Positions 15,401 to 23,008 of a stretch of 24,191 nt of DNA are shown one piece after another. Every line of letters starts with the position of its first letter. Within the stretch, counting starts at the first letter, position 1. A program made the position numbers and the translations under genes. The DNA is from Lachnospiraceae bacterium. GTDB taxonomy: Bacteria; Bacillota_A; Clostridia; Lachnospirales; Lachnospiraceae. The stretch covers positions 1 to 24,191 of the forward strand of contig JAFZJK010000180.1 in assembly GCA_017553965.1 (NCBI GenBank), given 5' to 3'. The notes beneath the pieces were generated by a model that was given only the letters and a program-made list of their open reading frames with translations, was not told the origin of the DNA and did no database searches.

Positions 15401-16004
15401 TATACTCGATATCATGAGGCGTGAGGCCAATTACAGTGAAAATGATATCTGTACGCTGACACTTCTTAAAAACTACTCGACCAGAAAGAGTTTCACCGGT
15501 CCCGAACGTTCATTTATCGAATACCAGATAAAGAAGATGGAGAGCAAGGGACTGATCATGCCGTTCTTTAAGGACTTTCCGGCAGAGATCAGGATCCCGA
15601 GACAGATGAAGGACAAGTATTATGTCGAATACCATACAGATCCGAAGAAGGATGTAAGGATCAATTACAGCTTTATCGGTGCCGAGGCCGCTGATTCGTT
15701 TAAAGAGGAGCCGATGCGCGATATCGGATTTGGTATCTATATAAAGGAATTTGTCCTTTTCTACGGAGAAGTGCTTCAGTATTTTATAACTGAAAACAAC
15801 GACGAAAACAATATCATTACCGAAAGCAGGGAGGTAACACTCGGACCCGAGCATTTCGGAAGTGAGGAGTGCCGTTATCATCATATCAACCTGATCATCA
15901 CTGCAAAGGAAATGAATGATGAAAAGACGGTCATCAAGCTGATAGAAAACTACCAGTTTAACGATTACGCAATAAAGAGACTGTTTGAACCGATCGGAGG
16001 ATAA
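12462..16004 (+). CDS. Large beta-sandwich plus alpha-solenoid protein of unknown function (DUF5717-like)
   Basis: About 1180 residues, no signal peptide and no membrane helix. Residues 1-290 are beta-rich and look like two immunoglobulin-like sandwiches (start MRQKIERFANGIFSYDKPLL; the second has VDKILIRKNNWGYSQLKVEA). Residues about 300-1050 are almost all helical, in short amphipathic pairs typical of a solenoid. From about 1052 to the end is another beta domain (KYYVEYHTDPKKDVRINYSF). The frame extends up to a TTG at 12363, but the ATG at 12462 has GAGG six bases upstream and a natural beginning. I believe this matches the Lachnospiraceae families named DUF5717, from memory only. It is cytoplasmic by prediction and leads an operon of four. 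A scaffold or large binding platform is the most one can infer. Confidence 0.85.
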   Translation: MRQKIERFANGIFSYDKPLLDISESEIKLTVISGKETEASFIVKNDHGTKVRGFCLCESEFVILKNETFEETENEIFFTFSGLNLDADTTINTEILIITECGEAVVSVEAEVVAAYIETSVGQTGNIFQYANLAISNPLEARDIFKTEDFKRIIIGNSPEYRNIYRNLSGASNTALVLEEFLIAAKKKSSMEFSINASKLVYDAGDTSFVDKILIRKNNWGYSQLKVEAVGDFIELERSLIWTEDFENNEFELKFAINPEKAGYGRNFGRIRVSTLGDEVDIPIECHKASPYGKSIKAAHREKQYILDIIMNQVEHELLHIDDDTFITNAESGLDYLKAFKDETDVERLYRIYLTFLSGKKAEAKKQFEDLEEAFEKNPDQRVYTISRFIGALVNGENISGNYSTELKSIYDNEKKMLSLLLYMKLDGKERFSKKQRFEEIKNCYLEGEHSIFGLIEGIRLLSIDPMLLREFSRFEIAVLREGLKLGLTNRLVGLQVSYVANREKTTSVKLIRLFKQFYEKFKQKELLEAVCTHLVLLGRTEPEDYEWLEMGVNEQLRIKGLYERCLEAADVDKKLLPRPLLNYFAAGDDLKDSDAAALYYNIVKFCEPSDNLYLMYRIRMETFAERSLEHGKFSKELALIYEKMLRTENLNSKCVASLPYILFKHEITTDWKRAVHAAISHKELREPDFVEFSSGRAIADIYTADPVIVLLDSEGNRCISSFKINIRKMINRPDLTKIMLNKCGNDKRVLLNRLESARYGAVNDEMIALYAKCVENEDLEENFLLECRRTLIDYYYDNLEGDLLENQLVRVDLKELSAKDRIGMMELMIFRELYNLALKNMEMFGFYGISPKRTARLCEVFIRSNSEQINSRLFQQLCTYSFNRYRQSKIILAFLEKNYEGNTQKLYDLWSVCHDMGIETTDLEERLLRTALFSENDMNFVKDVFEIYYGHCSSGKLVRAYLSYLAYGNLVCGNMLDTGILDIMRREANYSENDICTLTLLKNYSTRKSFTGPERSFIEYQIKKMESKGLIMPFFKDFPAEIRIPRQMKDKYYVEYHTDPKKDVRINYSFIGAEAADSFKEEPMRDIGFGIYIKEFVLFYGEVLQYFITENNDENNIITESREVTLGPEHFGSEECRYHHINLIITAKEMNDEKTVIKLIENYQFNDYAIKRLFEPIGG

Positions 16005-16010
16005 GCAGGG

Positions 16011-17255
16011 ATGGAGTACATAGTCGGTATAGACTTCTGCAGGGATTTTACTCAGTTATGCATATATAATCCCACCAATAATTCGGCAGATGCCGTTCAT
16101 CTTTCAAGTGATAAGCAATCCACCCGTATCAGGTCGGCACTTACTTACTCTTTAGAGCAGAACGAATGGCTGGTATATTCGGTGTTACACGATATGAAGG
16201 CGGGACTTAAGGTTGTGGATAATCTTTACGATCTTGCTTTAAATGACGAGAGCGTTATGATAGGGGATGAGGAATACACCCCGGATGCGGTGCTTTCAAG
16301 GTTTATATCAAGACTGTTTTTCAGTCTTGACCGTGATGCAAGCCCGGATGACATAATAGGTGTTACCGTTACGGTAGCGGATATCAACCGTAATCTTTAT
16401 AAAAACATCGCAAGCGCTCTGGAACTTGCCGGTATACCCAAGGAAAGATACCGTATCTGCGACCATATTGAAAGCTTCATGTATTATGTGGTAATGCAGA
16501 ATAAGGACATATGGATCAACGATGTAGGCCTCTTTGATTTCGGCGAGGAAGGACTTAAATTCTTCGTACTGCATTTCGGAAGAAAGCAGCAGCCCTTGGC
16601 TGTAGTAGCCGAGAGTACCGATTTTTCCGATACGGTAAGGTACTCAATGCTTAAGGAGACCGACGACATAAGGCTTAAGTATGCATTTGAAAGCGTATGC
16701 GGGATAATGCTCCACAAGCAGACCGTTTCGGCTATCTATGCTACCGGTGACGGATTTGAGGGTTCATGGTCGGATGAGATACTTAAAAAGATAAGCACGG
16801 GAAGACGTATCTTCCGTGGGCAGAACCTGTACGTTAAGGCAGCAGCATATACGGCACATCTGTTTTTCGAAGGCGGCAGCGAGAATTACCTTGTGATCGG
16901 TGAAGAGGACTTAAAGTGCAGTATGGCGTTAAGAGCCGTATCGGGCGGCGAGCTGCATGAGATCCCGTTCGGACAGGTAGGACAAAAATATACCGAAGCG
17001 GGCGGAAAAGTCGAAATAATCCTGGATGATACAAACGAGATAGATTTCATGATACGTAATGCCCTGAAAAAGGATACCTTCTGCGCCATCATGACGTTAG
17101 AGGCACTGACTATCCGGAAAAACAAGACCAACAGGGTTTCGGTAGAGGTGAGATTTCCTTCGAGAAACGAAGCAGTGGTTACCGTCAGGGATACAGGATT
17201 CGGAAATATACGCAAGACCGATTACAGGATATGGGAACAGGTTATAAATCTTTAA
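16011..17255 (+). CDS. Divergent Hsp70/actin-fold ATPase-like protein
   Basis: 414 residues whose order of motifs follows the Hsp70/actin fold. A phosphate-1-like strand is EYIVGIDFCRDFTQLCIYN (2-20). IIGVTVTVADINRNLYKNIA (115-134), followed by ALELAGIPK and an IESFMYY segment, mirrors the DnaK stretch ending in NEPTAAA. A phosphate-2-like strand is VGLFDFGEEG (172-181), and an adenosine-motif-like turn is AIYATGDGFEGSW (241-253), then YVKAAAYTA. Several glycine and threonine positions that hold nucleotide in DnaK are replaced, so activity is uncertain. There is no substrate-binding domain and lid of DnaK size; instead about 60 beta-rich residues end the protein. The start follows the previous stop by six bases, with GGAGG upstream. 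The family may be the one named DUF5716; that is memory only. MreB/ParM-like filament formation is an alternative. Confidence 0.7.
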   Translation: MEYIVGIDFCRDFTQLCIYNPTNNSADAVHLSSDKQSTRIRSALTYSLEQNEWLVYSVLHDMKAGLKVVDNLYDLALNDESVMIGDEEYTPDAVLSRFISRLFFSLDRDASPDDIIGVTVTVADINRNLYKNIASALELAGIPKERYRICDHIESFMYYVVMQNKDIWINDVGLFDFGEEGLKFFVLHFGRKQQPLAVVAESTDFSDTVRYSMLKETDDIRLKYAFESVCGIMLHKQTVSAIYATGDGFEGSWSDEILKKISTGRRIFRGQNLYVKAAAYTAHLFFEGGSENYLVIGEEDLKCSMALRAVSGGELHEIPFGQVGQKYTEAGGKVEIILDDTNEIDFMIRNALKKDTFCAIMTLEALTIRKNKTNRVSVEVRFPSRNEAVVTVRDTGFGNIRKTDYRIWEQVINL

Positions 17256-17269
17256 GGAGCTGTACTTAA

Positions 17270-18103
17270 ATGGGAAAAGTAATATTATGCGCCGGAAAAA
17301 AAGCAGATACGCCCTTTGTGGTAAATGAGGCGGGGATCAACGCCGATACCATAGAGGAGCTTTGCTATTGCTTAAGACAGAACCTGGACCTGGTAGATTC
17401 AAGTGCCGTGGACAGGAATATGGCGGCATATATAAGTAAAGATCTTGGGCTTCCCGACAGGGGCGGCATGCTGGAGCGGCTTATAAACTCCAGAGCCTCC
17501 TTAAAGGAAAAGCTCATGACAGTATTTGAGAGCTGCAGTTACTACGATGCCGACGAGCTCATGACGATCAGGGACGAGATCGAAGAACTGTCAAAGATGA
17601 GCAGCTTGGAGCGCAGAAAAAGAAGAGCCGACAGGCAGATGAGGCAGGGTAAATATAACGAAGCTGCAGAGGAATACAGAAATATCCTCGCCAATCCGGT
17701 ACAGGATGGTATATCGGAATCCTGCAGAGGCGACATCATGTATAATCTCGGTATCTTTGAGATAAGGAGCGGGGATTTTGATGAGGCGGCAAGACTGTTC
17801 CTTGAGGCATATGAGAGTAACTCAAATGTTGAGTCGTTAAAGTCATATCTGTATGTGCTGAAGCTTGCCAAGAACAATGCGGGATATGCCGATGAAGTAA
17901 AACGGCTTGAGGTAGATATCAAGATATACAATGAGATAGAGAACACGATGCATTCCGTCGGAGAGGACTTCGAACAGAGCAATAATTATAATGAGATAAA
18001 CAGAATGCGTGTACTCTGGCAGCAGGGAAGATATTCCGAGGAAAAGAGACTTTCGGGAGAGATAATAGACAGATTGAAGCTCGTATACCGTAAGGAGAAC
18101 TAA
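17270..18103 (+). CDS. TPR-type protein of the uncharacterised operon
   Basis: 277 residues, soluble. Residues 1-90 form a distinct N-terminal domain (KVILCAGKKADTPFVVNEAG, then IEELCYCLRQNLDLVD), which I do not recognise from any characterised protein. A charged helix leads into tetratricopeptide-like repeats: ADRQMRQGKYNEAAEEYRNI (120-139) and IMYNLGIFEIRSGDFDEAAR (156-175). A weaker copy is near 247-268 (RVLWQQGRYSEEKRLSGEII). TPRs bind peptides and often the tails of chaperones, which fits its place right after an Hsp70-like gene. AAGGAG (17254-17259) overlaps the previous stop codon and precedes the ATG by ten bases. The next gene starts two bases after this stop, so the products are probably made in coupled amounts. 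Confidence 0.75.
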   Translation: MGKVILCAGKKADTPFVVNEAGINADTIEELCYCLRQNLDLVDSSAVDRNMAAYISKDLGLPDRGGMLERLINSRASLKEKLMTVFESCSYYDADELMTIRDEIEELSKMSSLERRKRRADRQMRQGKYNEAAEEYRNILANPVQDGISESCRGDIMYNLGIFEIRSGDFDEAARLFLEAYESNSNVESLKSYLYVLKLAKNNAGYADEVKRLEVDIKIYNEIENTMHSVGEDFEQSNNYNEINRMRVLWQQGRYSEEKRLSGEIIDRLKLVYRKEN

Positions 18104-18105
18104 GA

Positions 18106-19251
18106 GTGGGATTATTCGGTAAAAAATCGAAAAAAAAGAAAAAAGACGGATCGTCTTATGAGTGGATGACCGTGGATGAAGCTCTTAAGCACAGCGGCGG
18201 AGAAAGCGACAGCGAAGATGTGGAAGCCATACTCGACCGCCTGCAGGACCAGCTGAAAAACGCCGACAGGATACAAAACGAGACTGTCCTCGAATATAAC
18301 GAGATCGAAAAGCACCTGGGAGACATTCAGATACTCGAAACTCTTCCCAAGGAGTACCGTGCCCGTATAAAGGACCTGGCCGGAAACCTCCTGGAGTACG
18401 AGAAGCAGAGACAGGATTATCTCGAAGGCAACAGGATCATATCCGATGAAAAGTACAGGAAAATGGATATGTATGCCGATGAGATCCCAGAGAAGCTTAG
18501 GGTAATGGAGGAACAGGAACGCTATCTTATGCTTGTCAAAAACGACATGCGCCAGATAGAAGGTGAGAAGGGGTCCATCATATTTGAGAAGGACGAAGCG
18601 GTTAAAAAGAAAAAGTTTCTTATCAAGTTTTCATGCTTCTGTATAGCGGCACTTATTGTGATAAGCATAATCCTGATCATGGTGGGCAACAGTACCGGAA
18701 AGAGCATGCTGCTTCCTTTCCTGGTCATGAGCTTTATAGCATGTGCTTACATAGCCTATTTTGTGGTATCTGTTAAGGCCTGTGATGATACAGTCAGCAA
18801 AAACGAGAAGATGATGGGCAGGGCGGTTGACCTGTTAAACAGAGTAAAAATAAAATATGTGAATACCGTAAATGCTCTTGATTACACGTATGAGAAATAC
18901 GGATGCAACAGCCATCAGGAGCTGAATTACTTATGGCAGGGTTACCGCAGGGAAAAGGAAGAAGAAAAGAAGTTTAAGAAAAACACCGGACTTCTTGCAG
19001 CCTGCCAGGAATCGCTTTCGGATGCGTTAAAGGAAGCCGGATTCAAGCTTCCCAACATGTGGCCTCATCAGGCGGACCTTTTGATTGACAAAGCAGCACT
19101 GTCCGATTTTAAGGATGTGCTCCTTACAAGACACAGAAAGCTTAAGGCCCAGCTTGATTTCAATGCCCGTCAGAAGGACGGTATGGTATCCGATATCAAG
19201 GCATTTGCAAGGAAGTATCCGGAGTATGCGGAGCTGCTCAAAAATATTTGA
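18106..19251 (+). CDS. Two-helix membrane protein with cytoplasmic coiled coils
   Basis: 381 residues, starting with GTG at 18106; AAGGAG (18092-18097) is eight bases upstream and no other start fits. A lysine-rich N-terminus (residues 6-13) precedes a charged helical region of about 130 residues (40-165) likely to form coiled coils. Two adjacent membrane helices follow (about 171-193 and 201-223), joined by a short loop (NSTGKS). A second helical, charged region runs to the end (230-380) and includes YRREKEEEKKFKKN. Both long arms are predicted to face the cytoplasm. It could anchor the other three products to the membrane. It is the last gene of the operon; no terminator was seen before the glyA promoter. 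I do not recognise a named family. Confidence 0.75.
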   Translation: MGLFGKKSKKKKKDGSSYEWMTVDEALKHSGGESDSEDVEAILDRLQDQLKNADRIQNETVLEYNEIEKHLGDIQILETLPKEYRARIKDLAGNLLEYEKQRQDYLEGNRIISDEKYRKMDMYADEIPEKLRVMEEQERYLMLVKNDMRQIEGEKGSIIFEKDEAVKKKKFLIKFSCFCIAALIVISIILIMVGNSTGKSMLLPFLVMSFIACAYIAYFVVSVKACDDTVSKNEKMMGRAVDLLNRVKIKYVNTVNALDYTYEKYGCNSHQELNYLWQGYRREKEEEKKFKKNTGLLAACQESLSDALKEAGFKLPNMWPHQADLLIDKAALSDFKDVLLTRHRKLKAQLDFNARQKDGMVSDIKAFARKYPEYAELLKNI

Positions 19252-19259
19252 TTTTCTAC

Positions 19260-19288
19260 TTGCACTTTTTAAAATATAAGAATATAAT
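19260..19288 (+). promoter_or_regulatory. Promoter of glyA
   Basis: TTGCAC (19260-19265) and TATAAT (19283-19288) with a 17-base spacer, 39 bases upstream of the start codon. Confidence 0.8.
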
Positions 19289-19327
19289 GTATGAGGTTAT
19301 TTTTCAAAATAGAAAGGAACAATTATT

Positions 19328-20572
19328 ATGTATTCATTTGAGGAAATACTGGCGGAAGATAAAGAAATAGCTACTGCCATATCAGAGGAGATCCAGCGTC
19401 AGGACTCACATATCGAGCTGATCGCATCCGAGAATTTTGTCAGTAAGGCAGTTATGGCTGCTATGGGAAGCCCCCTTACAAACAAGTATGCTGAAGGTTA
19501 TCCCGGACATCGTTATTACGGTGGATGCGAATTCGTTGACAAGGTTGAGACACTTGCCATCGAGAGAGTAAAGAAGCTGTTTGGCTGTACTTATGCCAAT
19601 GTTCAGCCCCATTCGGGATCACAGGCTAATCAGGCAGTTCAGAATGCACTGCTTCAGCCCGGCGACACATTCATGGGTATGAGCCTTGCATGCGGCGGAC
19701 ACCTTTCACACGGAAGCCCCGCTAATATTTCCGGTAATGTATATAATTGTGTTTCTTATGGTATAAATGATCAGGGTTATCTTGATTACGACGAGATCGA
19801 GAAGATCGCTTTAGAGTGCAAGCCTAAGCTCATCATCTGCGGTGCTTCCGCATATGCACGTGCTATTGACTTCAAGCGTTTCAGAGAGATAGCTGATAAG
19901 GTTGGCGCATATCTGATGGCTGATATTGCTCATATCGCAGGCCTTGTAGCTACAGGATATCATATGAGCCCCATCCCTTATGCACATGTAACTACAGCTA
20001 CAGTACATAAGACACTCAGAGGACCTCGTGGAGGACTTATCCTTTCAAGCGAGGAGTTTGCTACAGAGCACAAGTTAAACAAGGCAGTATTCCCCGGTAT
20101 GCAGGGCGGACCTTTAGAGCACGTTATAGCAGCAAAGGCTATTTGCTTCAAAGAGGCTCTTTCACCTGAGTATAAGGAGTACGTAGGACAGCTTGTAAAG
20201 AATGCAAAGGTTCTGGCAGAAGAGCTTGTTGCACGCGGATTCAATCTTGTATCCGGCGGAACAGACAACCACCTTATGCTTGTTGACCTTCAGAATAAGA
20301 ACATCACAGGTAAGGATGCTGAGCACCTCCTTGATGCGGTTAACATCACATGTAACAAGAACGCAGTTCCCAACGATCCTCAGTCACCTTTCGTAACAAG
20401 CGGTATCCGTTTAGGTACACCCGCTGTTACATCCAGAGGCATGAAGGAAGCAGATATGAAGCTTATCGCAGAAGCTATCGACATCTGCATCTCCAACCCC
20501 GACGGAGATCATTCAAGAGCTCTTTCACTTGTTAAGATGCTTACAGATGCATATCCCCTTTATTCAAAATAA
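19328..20572 (+). CDS. glyA: Serine hydroxymethyltransferase
   Basis: A 414-residue pyridoxal-phosphate enzyme of normal length. It interconverts serine plus tetrahydrofolate with glycine plus methylene-tetrahydrofolate in the cytoplasm, supplying one-carbon units. Family segments visible in order: [70 protein letters not shown] and the cofactor lysine in [12 protein letters not shown]. The C-terminal domain contains [23 protein letters not shown] precedes the ATG by about ten bases. It has its own promoter and terminator, so it forms a monocistronic unit, although transcripts from the upstream operon may also read into it. Confidence 0.98.
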   Translation: MYSFEEILAEDKEIATAISEEIQRQDSHIELIASENFVSKAVMAAMGSPLTNKYAEGYPGHRYYGGCEFVDKVETLAIERVKKLFGCTYANVQPHSGSQANQAVQNALLQPGDTFMGMSLACGGHLSHGSPANISGNVYNCVSYGINDQGYLDYDEIEKIALECKPKLIICGASAYARAIDFKRFREIADKVGAYLMADIAHIAGLVATGYHMSPIPYAHVTTATVHKTLRGPRGGLILSSEEFATEHKLNKAVFPGMQGGPLEHVIAAKAICFKEALSPEYKEYVGQLVKNAKVLAEELVARGFNLVSGGTDNHLMLVDLQNKNITGKDAEHLLDAVNITCNKNAVPNDPQSPFVTSGIRLGTPAVTSRGMKEADMKLIAEAIDICISNPDGDHSRALSLVKMLTDAYPLYSK

Positions 20573-20582
20573 TAACGGAGTG

Positions 20583-20611
20583 AATCCCTTGCTTAAGGCA
20601 AGGGATTTTTT
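20583..20611 (+). terminator. Rho-independent terminator of glyA
   Basis: AATCCCTTGC (20583-20592), loop TTAAG, and GCAAGGGATT (20598-20607) form ten perfect pairs, followed by a T-run. Confidence 0.93.
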
Positions 20612-20761
20612 AATGCATGTGTCGGCTTGTCAATACTACATTTTGCTTCGCAGAAAGGAGCCGTGGCATCATTCGTCATCTGCTCTGATGGAGTGTATGA
20701 CACTATGTCCGCTTGCGGGGAGAGTCCTCATGCCGTACTTGACAAAACCTTATATTTTTAA
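20597..20761 (+). pseudogene. Possible PP2C-type phosphatase fragment (tentative)
   Basis: A 54-codon open stretch without a good start encodes ASFVICSDGVYDTMSACGES at 20666-20725. The core FVICSDGVYD resembles the metal-binding strand near the C-terminus of PP2C/SpoIIE-type phosphatases. It ends in TAA at 20759-20761 and the receptor promoter lies within it. It could be a decayed remnant, but a chance match in a short intergenic frame is quite possible. Confidence 0.2.
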
Positions 20762-20767
20762 TACAAT
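20739..20767 (+). promoter_or_regulatory. Sigma-A promoter of the chemoreceptor gene
   Basis: Consensus TTGACA (20739-20744) and TACAAT (20762-20767) with a 17-base spacer, 57 bases upstream of the GTG start. Many clostridial chemotaxis genes use other sigma factors; here the sigma-A match is strong. Confidence 0.8.
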
Positions 20768-20824
20768 TTAATATAGTTGAGAATGACTATTATCTGAGTG
20801 GTGTTCTAATTTGGGGGTGAAGCT

Positions 20825-23008
20825 GTGGGAAAGAAAAAAGACGCCGGTTCATTCGGCAAAAAAGTGCTTAACTTCTTTGTATTCTTAAAGGATAAGATTG
20901 TCGAATTCTTTGTATTTCTGAAAGATAAGATCGTAGATCTGTTTGACATTATAATAGGAAAGAGAGATTACCGCTTCGGTATAAGGTATAAGATTCTTAT
21001 AGGCTTCCTTATCCCGATAGTGTTTATCATTGTGGTCGGATTTGCTTCATACTCAAAGGCTAAGCAGGGTATGAGAGATAGATTCGAGAAATCTACTCTG
21101 GAGACTGTAAGGATGGTGGGCTCACAGATGGAGATGGTCACGCACGCTATGCAGACGGAGGTATCGAAATATATCGGCCTTCTCGAGCTTAACAACCTGG
21201 CTAAAGATGCATATGCGACCAATCCGACTGAAAAAACCAGAGTCATAAGACTGCTTAAGACCAATGTCACGGCGAGCCAGAAGGTGAACCGCTATATAAA
21301 CAATCTGTATATCATACTTAAATCCCCTCATAAAAATATCACTACAAAAGGCAATAATACTGAAGGTTTTTATGATGAGTACTATGAGTCCATAGAAACG
21401 ATAGATTCGATAGGAGATATCAGTAAATGGATCGACAGCCACCAGGTGATCGACGAAAAGCTTGGGCTTGATACGGAAGCCGATGATGCATATCTGTTCG
21501 CTTATCAGGCTGTAAATGCCACAGGCGATTTTGCTGTAGTTATCGATGTCTCAAAATCAAAGCTCCAGGAGTTTATCGACGGCTTGGATCTCGGTGAAGG
21601 TACCATAATCGGTATTATCACCATGAATGGTAAGGAAATAGTACATCGGAACGGAGACTATCTGGATGCTGACGGTAGATCTGTATTTGCCGGTCGTGAT
21701 TACTATAAAAAGGTACTGACAAGCGATGAGGCATACGGTATCAATGAGGTAGAGTATGCAGGAGAGGACTGTTTGCTGTTTTACTCGATGTGCGGGGATG
21801 GAGGTGTAGCCATCTGCGCTATGGTACCCGTAGCAATCATCACCGAAGAAGCTTCTTCAATCAGGACTTTGACCGTCATATTGCTTCTGATCGCAGTAGC
21901 AGTGGTACTTGTTATAGCATTCCTTATATCCAACAATATACAAAAGAACGTAAAGAATATGTCTAAAGGACTTGGAAAAGTTGCCGAGGGTGACCTGACA
22001 GTCAAGGTGAGAGTCGATACTCATGACGAGTTTAAGGATCTGGCCGGTGCTACCACCGAGATGATCTCAAATACAAAGAACCTTGTATCTAAGGTTGATG
22101 TGGCAGCAGAAGGTCTTGCTGATTCAGCGAAAGAGGTTCAGGCTGTTTCAAAGACATTAAGTGACAGATCATCAAGCATATCACGTGCGGTTAACGAAAT
22201 GTCCGAAGGACTTGAACAACAGCAAAAATATGCTGATGAATGTGTGGATACTACGGAACGTCTGTCCTTGGAGATCAAGAATGTATCCTCGCAGATAGGA
22301 GTTATCAAAAAGACCATAGCTTCTATCAATGAGATGATAAATGAAAGTGTCAGGATCGCAGGGTCACTGGAAGAAAAGGCCAAGGATACCACCGAAGCCA
22401 ATCATTCCGTTAAAAAGTCGGTTATGGCACTTGTTGAAGAAACAGAAAAGATCAATGACTTTGTCAATGTTATAAAGGCTATTTCATCCCAGACACATCT
22501 GCTTTCGCTTAATGCTTCAATTGAGGCTGCACGTGCGGGTGAAGCAGGCAGGGGATTCTCTGTAGTAGCAGAGGAAATAAGAAATCTTGCTACCGAGTCG
22601 ACCAAGTCTGCAGGCGAGATACAGAAGCTGGTAGACGGTATCAACCGTCAGACCGGTTCGAGTGCTGAGAGTGTAGACGCTGCAAGAAGCATAGCCGATG
22701 AGCAGTTTGAACTTGTTAACAGATCTAAATCAATATTTGACAGCATGAAGCAGTCCATGGACAGCTTAAATGCAGAGCTTGGAAATATCGATACCGCTAC
22801 GGAAGCTGCTGATCTGAGACGTGAGGAAGCGGTAGGAGCGGTAGGAGATATATCCGATATCATCAGTCAGTCCACAGGCAACGCCGAGAATGTTAAGCAG
22901 ATACTTGAGAGATTAAAGAAGGATATTGATAATCTTGACAGGACAGCTGATAAACTTGGCGAAAGTATGGACGGATTAAAGAATGAGGTCAGGGTTTTCA
23001 GAATCTGA
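20825..23008 (+). CDS. Methyl-accepting chemotaxis protein
   Basis: A 727-residue transmembrane chemoreceptor starting with GTG; GGGGGTGA (20813-20820) is the only good binding site. TM1 (about 55-75) and TM2 (about 348-368) bracket an extracellular sensor of about 270 residues, probably Cache-type ([18 protein letters not shown] near its end). A HAMP domain follows (about 369-421, [20 protein letters not shown]). The signalling helices carry the conserved tip [20 protein letters not shown], then [17 protein letters not shown], at 553-589. This tip contacts CheA and CheW. Before TM1 lies an unusual 50-residue cytoplasmic segment with an exact-spaced 11-residue duplication. No C-terminal CheR-docking pentapeptide is present. 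The ligand is unknown. The next gene overlaps its end. Confidence 0.96.
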   Translation: MGKKKDAGSFGKKVLNFFVFLKDKIVEFFVFLKDKIVDLFDIIIGKRDYRFGIRYKILIGFLIPIVFIIVVGFASYSKAKQGMRDRFEKSTLETVRMVGSQMEMVTHAMQTEVSKYIGLLELNNLAKDAYATNPTEKTRVIRLLKTNVTASQKVNRYINNLYIILKSPHKNITTKGNNTEGFYDEYYESIETIDSIGDISKWIDSHQVIDEKLGLDTEADDAYLFAYQAVNATGDFAVVIDVSKSKLQEFIDGLDLGEGTIIGIITMNGKEIVHRNGDYLDADGRSVFAGRDYYKKVLTSDEAYGINEVEYAGEDCLLFYSMCGDGGVAICAMVPVAIITEEASSIRTLTVILLLIAVAVVLVIAFLISNNIQKNVKNMSKGLGKVAEGDLTVKVRVDTHDEFKDLAGATTEMISNTKNLVSKVDVAAEGLADSAKEVQAVSKTLSDRSSSISRAVNEMSEGLEQQQKYADECVDTTERLSLEIKNVSSQIGVIKKTIASINEMINESVRIAGSLEEKAKDTTEANHSVKKSVMALVEETEKINDFVNVIKAISSQTHLLSLNASIEAARAGEAGRGFSVVAEEIRNLATESTKSAGEIQKLVDGINRQTGSSAESVDAARSIADEQFELVNRSKSIFDSMKQSMDSLNAELGNIDTATEAADLRREEAVGAVGDISDIISQSTGNAENVKQILERLKKDIDNLDRTADKLGESMDGLKNEVRVFRI
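20873..20938 (+). repeat. 33-base tandem duplication in the chemoreceptor N-terminus
   Basis: Two direct copies encode [11 protein letters not shown] (residues 17-27) and [11 protein letters not shown] (28-38). They differ at about seven bases of 33, almost all synonymous. Each 11-residue unit gives an amphipathic helix with aromatic and aliphatic residues opposite lysines. Confidence 0.9.

Noticed and set aside
16011..19251. Wadjet-type plasmid defence operon
   Set aside because: The DUF numbering I recall for these families is close to that of JetA, but there is no SMC-like JetC, no JetB and no nuclease JetD; an Hsp70-like and TPR protein do not fit.
20529..20771. An 80-codon open frame crossing the glyA end and terminator
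   Set aside because: It overlaps the last codons of glyA and runs through the terminator hairpin; the peptide has no recognisable feature.
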